Source: Kyrpidia tusciae DSM 2912 (GTDB lineage Bacteria; Bacillota; Bacilli; Kyrpidiales; Kyrpidiaceae). Taken from it: a stretch of 64,000 nt of DNA. Of the stretch, positions 45,773 to 52,173 are shown piece by piece. A program made the translations under genes and the position numbers. The stretch covers positions 2,170,001-2,234,000 of the forward strand of contig NC_014098.1 in NCBI RefSeq assembly GCF_000092905.1. Reading direction: 5' to 3'. Position 1 is the first letter of the stretch. Every line of letters starts with the position of its first letter. The notes below the pieces were generated by a model. That model was not told the origin of the DNA and searched no databases. It saw nothing but the letters and a program-made list of their open reading frames with translations.

Positions 45773-45807
45773 TGAATGATTATACATCCGGGTGTATAAA
45801 ATTGCAA
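45773..45807 (-). promoter_or_regulatory. carA: carA promoter overlaid by tandem ArgR boxes
   Basis: On the minus strand TTGCAA (45807-45802), a 17-base spacer and a perfect TATAAT (45784-45779). Two ARG-box-like elements cover it: 45773-45786 (TGAATGATTATACA) and 45793-45806 (TGTATAAAATTGCA), with centres 20 bases apart, the helical spacing typical of ArgR operators. Binding would block polymerase, so arginine should repress the whole carAB-argFGH unit. Confidence 0.75.
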
Positions 45808-45942
45808 TCCACCTGCCGGAAGGCACTCCGTCTCAACAACCCGCACCTTCGTGCGGCGCCCGATCACACTCTTCCCAAGGCATATCAGGGATCAAAACGC
45901 GAACGTAAGAATACAATGGAAAGTAAGATACGGATGCTGTGA

Positions 45943-45971
45943 TTTACATCGGTGGAGGTATAGTTTAAAAT
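45943..45971 (+). promoter_or_regulatory. Promoter of the VapBC-like pair
   Basis: TTTACA (45943-45948), a 17-base spacer and TAAAAT (45966-45971), about 46 bases before the antitoxin start. The stretch 45808-45942 holds no gene. Confidence 0.65.
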
Positions 45972-46017
45972 GAAGGTACGAAAAGAATCGAGGTCGAATC
46001 AGGAGGGGAAGCCAAGG

Positions 46018-46287
46018 ATGCCGGCCACCCGAACGATGTCTACGAAGGGGCAAGTGGTCATCCCGATTGAAGTCCGACGGATGTTGAATATTCAACCCGG
46101 GGATGAGGTGGTCTTCTCTGTGAACGAGTCGGGAGAGGTGATCATGACCGTGAAAAAGAAAACGAAACTGGCCGATTTAATCGGTATCCTTCCCCCCGGG
46201 AACAACAACGAAAGGGATTTTGACGCCGTACGTGAAAAAGCCAGGCGGACCATGTCCGTCCGGAAGCATACGGCAAAGGAAGATTGA
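46018..46287 (+). CDS. AbrB/MazE/SpoVT-type antitoxin
   Basis: An 89-residue protein with an N-terminal swapped-hairpin DNA-binding domain (MSTKGQVVIPIEVRRMLNIQ, then PGDEVVFSV) and a charged C-terminal tail that would bind the toxin. ATG 46018 follows AGGAGGGG by about nine bases. The next gene, three bases downstream, encodes a PIN toxin, so this is the antitoxin of a VapBC-like pair, probably autoregulating its promoter. Confidence 0.85.
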   Translation: MPATRTMSTKGQVVIPIEVRRMLNIQPGDEVVFSVNESGEVIMTVKKKTKLADLIGILPPGNNNERDFDAVREKARRTMSVRKHTAKED

Positions 46288-46290
46288 CCA

Positions 46291-46743
46291 GTGGCCGAGC
46301 ATTATTGGATCGATACGAATTTCTTCCTGCGCCTGATCACAGGAGACCCGAAAGAAATGAGCCGGGACGCATGGGAGCTCGTTTCCCTGGTCGATCGCGG
46401 TGAACTGAAGTTGCGGGCCTCATCCATCGTTGTTGCGGAATGTATCTGGGTCTTGGAGTCGGTCTACGAGTACCAAGCGGAGCAGATTGCCGCAGCACTG
46501 CGCAAATACGTAACCAGCGATGTTATCGATTTTGAAGACAAACAAGTGATTGAAGGCGCCTTGGAGGATTATGAGCGGCAGGGGGTGGACTATATTGACG
46601 CATTCGTCGCCCGTAAGGCGCGGCTCAGTCCCCACCCCCGGGTCATCACTTGGGACCGGGATTTCAGACGACTGGACGTCGAATGGTCCCGGCCTTCTGA
46701 AGTCGTGCAGCGAATCCGGCGAAAACCGCGCGGCACGGAATAA
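46291..46743 (+). CDS. PIN-domain toxin, VapC-like
   Basis: A 150-residue PIN-domain nuclease. The acidic residues expected for metal binding are present: WIDTNFFLRLI (first Asp), SSIVVAECIWVLE (Glu), VDYIDAFVARKA (Asp) and ITWDRDFRRLD (Asp). The GTG start lies three bases after the antitoxin stop. VapC toxins cleave initiator tRNA or rRNA; the target here is unknown. Confidence 0.85.
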   Translation: MAEHYWIDTNFFLRLITGDPKEMSRDAWELVSLVDRGELKLRASSIVVAECIWVLESVYEYQAEQIAAALRKYVTSDVIDFEDKQVIEGALEDYERQGVDYIDAFVARKARLSPHPRVITWDRDFRRLDVEWSRPSEVVQRIRRKPRGTE

Positions 46744-46815
46744 AGCCCGGGCGGGTTCGCGCGCACCGGCCGCGTGCTGGAGGAGACGACGCGCACATGA
46801 GAACAGGAGGACCGC

Positions 46816-46996
46816 ATGGGCAGCCAAATCTACCCGACCAGCGTCCAGGTGAATCGTCTGCGCCCGGCGCTCATTTCCACTATCTGGAATAAAAGCCCTA
46901 TCGGCCGATCCGGGCGGACAACCGGGCGGAAGCGGAGAAGCGTTTGATTGAACTGGAGCACCCGCGGCCGATAAGTTTCGGCACAAAAGGAGCCGG
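46816..46996 (+). pseudogene. Possible frameshifted remnant of an unknown gene
   Basis: An ATG preceded by AGGAGG opens MGSQIYPTSVQVNRLRPALI and continues to a stop at 46947. From about 46900 a second frame continues with coding-like composition (KPYRPIRADNRAEAEKRLIE, then LEHPRPISFGTKGAG). The two parts join naturally if one base is lost or gained. I do not recognise the family. The rest of 46744-47041 is empty. Confidence 0.3.
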
Positions 46997-47041
46997 CCTG
47001 CGGATGAGGGATGAGATCCGGCTCTGTTGCGCCCACAGAAG

Positions 47042-47197
47042 GCGCAGCCAGCCCCAGCCGACGATGTCTCGCAATGTACCGTACTGTCTCTGAATTTCTT
47101 CCCGATTCATGAAGTCCACCGTGGCTCCGAGGGCGTCTCCGGCAGCCACGCCGTAGAGGCCGCCTTTGATCCTGTCCTCCATGCTTGGCAGCTTCAC
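47042..47197 (-). pseudogene. ADP-ribosylglycohydrolase remnant (N-terminus only)
   Basis: The GTG at 47197 follows AGGAGG by seven bases and opens a frame with MEDRIKGGLYGVAAGDALGA and FMNREEIQRQYGTLRDIVG, the N-terminus of ARH/DraG-type ADP-ribosylglycohydrolases. Similarity ends after about 52 codons, before the Thr-Asp-Asp metal motif, so no active enzyme is possible. The promoter and ribosome site survive. Confidence 0.68.
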
Positions 47198-47253
47198 CGG
47201 AACCCCTCCTTTTCTGTCGGCCTGGGCCAAGCGTCTTGTTCCTCATGCCCGCC

Positions 47254-47282
47254 AGTATACTGCAATTGGAATTTTCCCTCAA
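47254..47282 (-). promoter_or_regulatory. Surviving promoter of the glycohydrolase remnant
   Basis: TTGAGG (47282-47277), a 17-base spacer and TATACT (47259-47254) on the minus strand, with a start about 50 bases before the remnant's GTG. Confidence 0.55.
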
Positions 47283-47478
47283 GGGAGGCCCAACTGAGGC
47301 TCGAGACCCCGTTTCTCGGTCGGTGCGGCCTCCAAAAGCCGCCTCACCTCCCCGACGTCGAACAGCCTGCGGTTCCCTGGCGAACGAATGGAATGCATCT
47401 TCCCCTTTTTCGGTTTCATAGTTGTACTTCCTGGGGTCGTTGTTCTTTCTGGCGGTTTGGGCGGCAAAGTGCCGGAAT

Positions 47479-48090
47479 TCATTCGTCCGCTTTCCCTTCA
47501 TCCATCCTGGTCTTGTTGCCTTTGAGAGACTGATGCCGGGCCACCTTGGCCCGGTTTCCACAAATCCTCATGGAACACCATTTTCGCCGTCCGGATGCAT
47601 CGATAAACAACAATACACAATCGGGGTTCGCACACCGGTGCAGAGTCTGCAGATCTCCGGCCGCGAGGAGGCGGAGGGCATCGAAGGCGACCAAAGAGGC
47701 CAGAGCATCAGCGGGATGACCCTTCGGCACAGGGACCAGGGATGAGCCGATCATTCGATACGAAAACGGGGACCTCTCCATCCACTCCTCCAACCGGTCT
47801 TTCAAGTCTCCGGCGGGATTCCCTCCGTCCGCGATCTCCTCAAAATTCCCTCTCAAAAAATCCCGGACTGAGCGCAGGGTACGCAGGGCTTCAGGCGAAT
47901 CATACCCCTCGGGAAGAACGGAGGGAACCAGACTCCCGGTCCGTCTCATCGTCTCAACCCAGTGAATCAGATCCTCGGAAGTGATCAGCAAATCGTGCCG
48001 ACCCCCCCGCCGGACCACTTCTGTGTTGACAAGATCAAGGGAAAGGTGTCCCGAGACGACGGGAAATTCCTCCGTGATGCTGTTGATCAT
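47479..48090 (-). CDS. CGNR zinc-finger (ABATE domain) protein
   Basis: A 203-residue probable regulator. The N-terminal ABATE region includes GHLSLDLVNTEVVRRGGRHD and a helical middle part; the C-terminal CGNR zinc finger reads RCANPDCVLLFIDAS, then KWCSMRICGNRAKVARH, with four Cys and the CGNR motif. ATG 48090 gives the start typical of the family but its ribosome site is weak (GCGGGG). It stands alone; targets are unknown. These proteins are thought to be stress-related transcription factors. Confidence 0.8.
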   Translation of the reverse strand: MINSITEEFPVVSGHLSLDLVNTEVVRRGGRHDLLITSEDLIHWVETMRRTGSLVPSVLPEGYDSPEALRTLRSVRDFLRGNFEEIADGGNPAGDLKDRLEEWMERSPFSYRMIGSSLVPVPKGHPADALASLVAFDALRLLAAGDLQTLHRCANPDCVLLFIDASGRRKWCSMRICGNRAKVARHQSLKGNKTRMDEGKADE

Positions 48091-48325
48091 CGTCCCCGCG
48101 GTGCTCTTGTTTTCTAAAAATAACCCCCAGGACGTCGGGCAGGCGCCGGATGGAGACGCGGCAACCGCTTTCACGCCTCCCCGGAGCGCCCCCCTTTCAG
48201 AAGCGCTGCGGAGTCGGGAATTCCAAGACCGCGCCGCGCGTGTCGATAGGGTGCACTACTGTTGCAACGGGGCCGTTTTCACCGTACTGTCCGATGTCAC
48301 AATCCGTTTCTCTTTCACGGTCGGA

Positions 48326-49015
48326 CTATAAGGAAAAAGTGATGACCGTGAACCCGATCGGCCGGTAGGCCACGCCGTTTCCTTCTGGGTACGGTTCGCC
48401 GATCAGGGGGACCTGCCAGATGGTGAACTTGTATGACGAGTACTCCGGATACGCAGCCAACACCCATTGCTGACCGGCCGGAATGTCCTGGGCGAATTCG
48501 CCGACAATCGGATAGTCGGCTGTAACCTCCCATCCCAATCCTTTTGAAAGCACAGTGGGACTGACCGGCACACTTGTGAAAAACCGCGCTTTGACGTTCT
48601 CCGACACGCCTATGGTCAACCGCCCGACGCCCTGGCCCGAAGCACTGCTGAGTAGATCGTTCCCCGTCTTTGCACAGGCTGTCACCCTGTATTGGATGGA
48701 GCGGTACGGACTTCCGATCGGGTGCGGCGGGATGATGGGCGGCGCCTCGATACTCGGCGTCGGGGGCAAAAGGACCGTCGGATCGACTGAGACAGTTGCG
48801 ACGGAAATCGGTTTTGCATGCGAATAAGGAAGGATAATGCCCCGATTTTGGATGAATTCCCGGACAAGTTGTGGATCGTCCAATTGACGGACAATCTGGA
48901 AACCTCGGCGAAAATCGGCCGAAGGGGCGGGCGCCGGCCCGGGCCCCCCCGTGGCCTGCCCTGCAAGGAAGATGGCCAAACCGATCAGGACCACCGCGAA
49001 CAGGTTTTTTTTCAT
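48326..49015 (-). CDS. Secreted protein of unknown function
   Basis: A 229-residue protein with a signal peptide (KKNLFAVVLIGLAIFLAGQA, cleavage near residue 22) and a Pro-rich stretch near 75-105. The C-terminal half (from YRSIQYRVTACAKTGN) is beta-rich and includes VTADYPIVGEFAQDIPAGQQ. I know no family for it. AGAGG lies about seven bases before the ATG at 49015. The gene stands alone; 48091-48325 upstream of the CGNR gene shows no other feature. Confidence 0.6.
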   Translation of the reverse strand: MKKNLFAVVLIGLAIFLAGQATGGPGPAPAPSADFRRGFQIVRQLDDPQLVREFIQNRGIILPYSHAKPISVATVSVDPTVLLPPTPSIEAPPIIPPHPIGSPYRSIQYRVTACAKTGNDLLSSASGQGVGRLTIGVSENVKARFFTSVPVSPTVLSKGLGWEVTADYPIVGEFAQDIPAGQQWVLAAYPEYSSYKFTIWQVPLIGEPYPEGNGVAYRPIGFTVITFSL

Positions 49016-49111
49016 GTTGCGATCCTCTCGTGAAGAATAAATAATAGAAACTAATCTTATTAAAAGCGAAGCGGGTGCGCAGATCAAGCCGGGCCAGTCG
49101 GGTCCCATGCG

Positions 49112-49267
49112 ATGGTTTTCATGACGTCGGCGATAAAAACAGGTATGCCAAAATTCTCATATGGAGGAGAGATATTGATTGCCCCGGGTCCCGGCGAGGT
49201 GGAACAGATTTGTGGGCGTAACGCGGGGGGCATCATGTACGTCTATTCAGATGGAGGTGGTTTTTGA
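49112..49267 (+). CDS. Possible 51-residue upstream reading frame
   Basis: The frame starts ATG at 49112 and ends at a TGA that shares its last base with the ATG of the next gene (TGATG), which would couple translation. A second in-frame start, the TTG at 49175, follows GGAGGAG. The product (with IAPGPGEVEQICGRNAGGIM) has no recognised family. It may be a leader frame or chance. Confidence 0.25.
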   Translation: MVFMTSAIKTGMPKFSYGGEILIAPGPGEVEQICGRNAGGIMYVYSDGGGF

Positions 49268-49701
49268 TGAAGATGGTCCCCACAATCGCTTCAATCTTCG
49301 TGCTGCTTGTAACGGGGTGTTTCGATTCCGCCGCTGTAAAAAACGAATCGGCTCAATCCACCGCGCAACCATCATCGTTCACGGAAGAAAAGGCAATCGC
49401 AAAAGTGAACTGCGTTCTCGGGACGGCTTTTCCGGACAAACCAGGAACAGTACAGTGCAAGGTGGGCGCGGGCGGACCTCCGGGACGAACTGTTCCTGCC
49501 ACCTTACAGACAAAGGTTCAGAAAGACGGACCCAGCTCCTATTTGGTGACGTTCATCGAACAATGGAGTGCACAAGATTTCAACAGCGGTGGGAATACGA
49601 ACAAATCAACGTTGGAGCACTACTGGACATTCAAGGTCACACCAAACGGCTCTGCCCTCCTTTCACAAGGCGGTGATTTTCCGCCCCAGGCGGCCCTGTA
49701 G
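49267..49701 (+). CDS. Lipoprotein of unknown function
   Basis: A 144-residue lipoprotein: KMVPTIASIFVLLVTGCFD gives a lipobox LVTGC with Cys 18. The mature part is polar, with two further Cys (NCVLGTAF, TVQCKVGAG) that could form a disulfide, and ends in a beta-rich region (SYLVTFIEQWSAQDF). GGAGGTGG precedes the ATG. It is followed on the same strand by a second small lipoprotein gene; no other family member is evident. Confidence 0.6.
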   Translation: MKMVPTIASIFVLLVTGCFDSAAVKNESAQSTAQPSSFTEEKAIAKVNCVLGTAFPDKPGTVQCKVGAGGPPGRTVPATLQTKVQKDGPSSYLVTFIEQWSAQDFNSGGNTNKSTLEHYWTFKVTPNGSALLSQGGDFPPQAAL

Positions 49702-49840
49702 GGTCACCTTGTGATTCACCATACTGCCCCGCCCAAGCCATGTTAACAATCCTGCGACCCAGTTGGTCAAGCTCCCGTTCGCCTGTGTCCTGGGACGGGA
49801 GGAACGTGAAGGTAAAAAGCGAGAAAAAGGTGGTGATGGA

Positions 49841-50308
49841 ATGAAAAAAGCACTATGCGTCATCGGCATCGTTTTATCATTTTTGGTGTCCGGGTGCGGG
49901 CCCTCTCAAGTGACAGAGCCAACACCCACCTTTACACAGCTACAATCGAACCCGTCATTCATTGTTGTGACCAAATATGACGTCACCCCATCTCCGCCGA
50001 TCGCCAAAAAAATAACGGACAAAGAACTGTTAAATCGTATTGTAGACGAAATGAATCAAGGAAAGTCACGCGTGATTTCTGACAACACGACGTTGAATTG
50101 CCCAGCCCAAACGTATCCATCCACCTTTTACGATATGGTTATTCATTACGATACGTCCCCGGATCGGACTTTCATCCTCACGTATGCAGGTTGCATTTTT
50201 CTTCATGATGAGAAAGATGGTGTCACCATGCTTTCAAACGTTCCCTCCATAGTAAATGTGATGGGAGGTCCGCAGGATTGGAACAACCGCGGTTCTCCCA
50301 GCCGGTAG
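49841..50308 (+). CDS. Lipoprotein of unknown function
   Basis: A 155-residue lipoprotein with signal KKALCVIGIVLSFLVSGCGP (lipobox LVSGC, Cys 19). The mature part has two Cys (TLNCPAQT and TYAGCIFLHD) and a beta-rich core (FYDMVIHYDTSPDRTFILTY). ATG 49841 follows AAGGTGG by eight bases. It lies 139 bases after the first lipoprotein gene and may be cotranscribed. The family is not recognised. Confidence 0.6.
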   Translation: MKKALCVIGIVLSFLVSGCGPSQVTEPTPTFTQLQSNPSFIVVTKYDVTPSPPIAKKITDKELLNRIVDEMNQGKSRVISDNTTLNCPAQTYPSTFYDMVIHYDTSPDRTFILTYAGCIFLHDEKDGVTMLSNVPSIVNVMGGPQDWNNRGSPSR

Positions 50309-50480
50309 TCTGCCGTGCCGAATCGCCAATGGTCATTCTGACCAATACTTTTTGGTTGGCTTGGTAGAGGAGTGTTTCCGGACGACGATGAATTGAATCA
50401 CTGCCACGACTTGGCGGAATGGCTTTGGCGGCAGCCGTTGCCAAGAAATCACGCGCCACCCTGCCCAGAATCAGCTTCAT
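50223..50480 (-). pseudogene. Possible decayed toxin partner of the Phd-type antitoxin
   Basis: The frame starts ATG 50480 inside the antitoxin gene's 3' end (MKLILGRVARDFLATAAAKA). Its middle and end (NQKVLVRMTIGDSARQ) vaguely recall RelE/ParE toxins, but no full fold is recognisable. It also overlaps the end of the lipoprotein gene on the other strand. Weak evidence. Confidence 0.25.
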
Positions 50481-50721
50481 CCAGCTTCTCCTTCAACCAG
50501 GATTCCGTTTCTTCCGCGCTCAAAAACCCTTGAGCCACCGCCTTACGGGCCTGTTCCCCCCACCAAGCATCATCCAAATCCTGTAGACGCTGGAATTCCT
50601 CGTAGGACAACAAGACCGCAACAGGTCGCCCGCTTTTCTCCACAAGCACCGGCTCCACTTTGAGCCCTTCAATCACTTCGCCAAACTTATGTCGAAGTTC
50701 CGTCGCCGTCAAAGTCTTCAC
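50449..50721 (-). CDS. Phd/YefM-family antitoxin
   Basis: A 90-residue antitoxin. The N-terminal Phd fold reads TLTATELRHKFGEVIEGLKV, followed by PVLVEKSGRPVAVLLSYEEF, and the C-terminal part is acidic and helical for toxin binding. The GTG start follows GGAGAG by about seven bases. No intact RelE/Doc toxin gene follows, so the pair looks orphaned. 50722-50891 holds nothing else that I recognise. Confidence 0.8.
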   Translation of the reverse strand: MKTLTATELRHKFGEVIEGLKVEPVLVEKSGRPVAVLLSYEEFQRLQDLDDAWWGEQARKAVAQGFLSAEETESWLKEKLDEADSGQGGA

Positions 50722-50891
50722 TTCGATCTCTCCTCACTGTTTATTTTAATTATTTCGTTCAAAATGTACACCCCAATCCACAGCTCCTTGACCCGCCGTG
50801 CTGCATTCAGTCCCGCCAGTCCTCTTCCAGTTCCCGGAGCAACTCCTCATGTCCGCACCACACGCCAGCAACAGGACGAATATCCTTCTTT

Positions 50892-51488
50892 AACCGCAAG
50901 GCCGTCCAGCGTCATATGCGGGAGATGGGGATTGCCGGCATCACTCCGGGTCCGGGTCTTCGCCGGCGCGTCCAGGCACACCGGGTGTATCCCTACCTGT
51001 TGCGCGGCTTGAAAATCGAGCGTCCGAACCACGTCTGGGGCATCGACATCACGTATATCCGCATGGCGCATGGTTGGATGTATCTGGTGGCGATCCTGGA
51101 CTGGTACTCCCGTTACGTGGTCAGCTACGAGCTGGATCAAACCCTGCATATGGATTTTGTTCTGAAGGCCTTGCATCGGGCCCTGCGGCAGTGGACGCCG
51201 GAGATCATGAATAGCGACCAGGGAAGTCGCTTTACCAGCCCGAAGTACACGGACGTACTGCTAAATCATGGGATTCGGATCAGCATGGACGGTCGGGGTC
51301 GAGCCCTGGACAACATCTTCACCGAGCGCCTGTGGCGGAGTCTGAAGCAGGAAGAGGTGTATCTTCACGACTACCGAACGCCGAAACAGGCTCGGGAAGG
51401 GATCGCCAGATACCTGGAGTTCTACAACCACACGCACCCGCACCAGTCCCTGGGATATGTGACGCCGGCCTCTGTGTTCGGGCTCTAG
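50892..51488 (+). pseudogene. IS3 OrfB transposase, N-terminally truncated
   Basis: Similarity begins at NRKAVQRHMREMGIAG and runs to the natural C-terminus (HTHPHQSLGYVTPASVF). The integrase core shows the first Asp in HVWGIDITYI, the second in IMNSDQGSRFTS and the Glu in NIFTERLWRSLKQEE, so the DDE triad survives. The N-terminal HTH region and orfA are absent, so it is not expected to transpose. Confidence 0.85.
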
Positions 51489-51623
51489 GGGGTGCACCCC
51501 CTCCAGAATGATCGAGGGATGATCCAGAAATGGAAAATGCGTCCGGTCCTCATATCCATATTCAGGAATCTCGACACACTTTAAAAAGGGCCAAAAAATG
51601 TCTTGACAATGGGGTCCACCTCA
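50892..51623 (+). mobile_element. IS3-family element, 5'-truncated
   Basis: It contains the 3' two-thirds of the orfB transposase gene and a right end near 51595-51623 whose sequence (TGTCTTGACAATGGGGTCCA) matches the style of IS3-family termini. The left end, orfA and the start of orfB are missing. The right end interrupts a DUF6431 gene. Confidence 0.7.
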
Positions 51624-51914
51624 ACTTTTTGCGTAAGGCGCCCAACCGGCGGACCAGTGCCGCCAGCGGCGCAACGTGGACTCTTCGACCCCGACAGGCT
51701 CAGCAGGCGGCTCACTCACCGCTGCTTCGATGCTGGAAGTCTCATGCCGCTTGTAAGGTACCAGGATGTCCGGCAGCTCGTGATGAATCCGCCTGCAACT
51801 CCCGCAACGAAGCCTGCGAATGATGAGCTGGATCTTCTCTCCCGAGGCCCGGACACATCCGCGACGCCGACTGCCAATGACGCCAAGCGCCCCCTCACAA
51901 CACGGGCAGGGCAC
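51624..51914 (-). pseudogene. DUF6431 protein, truncated by the IS3 end
   Basis: The GTG at 51914 opens PCPCCEGALGVIGSRRRG, and RRLRCGSCRRIHHELPDILV follows, the N-terminal zinc-ribbon region of DUF6431 proteins, which are associated with mobile elements. After about 90 codons the frame runs into the IS right end and stops. The C-terminal part is lost. Confidence 0.7.
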
Positions 51915-52001
51915 CGATTCCGCACTCCGAACAAAAAACCCCGTCTACACCTGTTTCAACGAGCTCAAAATCTGATACAATGATCACAGGTGATGATGAT
52001 T

Positions 52002-52058
52002 GGGTACCTCTGAGGATGCTGTTGACCGCAGTATCCTGATAGACAGAGGTACCCTTTT
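52002..52058 (+). other. Two-stem hairpin with T-tail, possible terminator or small RNA
   Basis: Perfect 11-base outer arms GGGTACCTCTG/CAGAGGTACCC enclose an inner stem AGGATGCTG/CAGTATCCT (one G-U pair) with a seven-base loop, and TTTT follows on the plus strand. A TACAAT at 51976-51981 lies about 20 bases upstream as a possible -10, which would make a transcript of about 70 bases that is almost only hairpin. It lies downstream of the GmrSD-type gene on the other strand. Unknown function. Confidence 0.55.
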
Positions 52059-52173
52059 CCTTTCCCAGACTTATGGATATTGTAACCGTCAATTTCTGGA
52101 TCGGCAATCCCGTCAGCATTCGGCCATTGTGGGATAGCGATAACAATTAAGGTTATCAAATCTTTCAAAGTAC

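Noticed and set aside
45810-45942. Additional gene or RNA between carA and the antitoxin gene
   Set aside because: Only promoter elements at both sides are visible; the middle has no frame with a ribosome site and no tRNA-like fold.
46830-47561. A 243-codon minus-strand frame over the glycohydrolase remnant
   Set aside because: Composition is random-like and basic, while a different frame carries the recognisable glycohydrolase start with a ribosome site.
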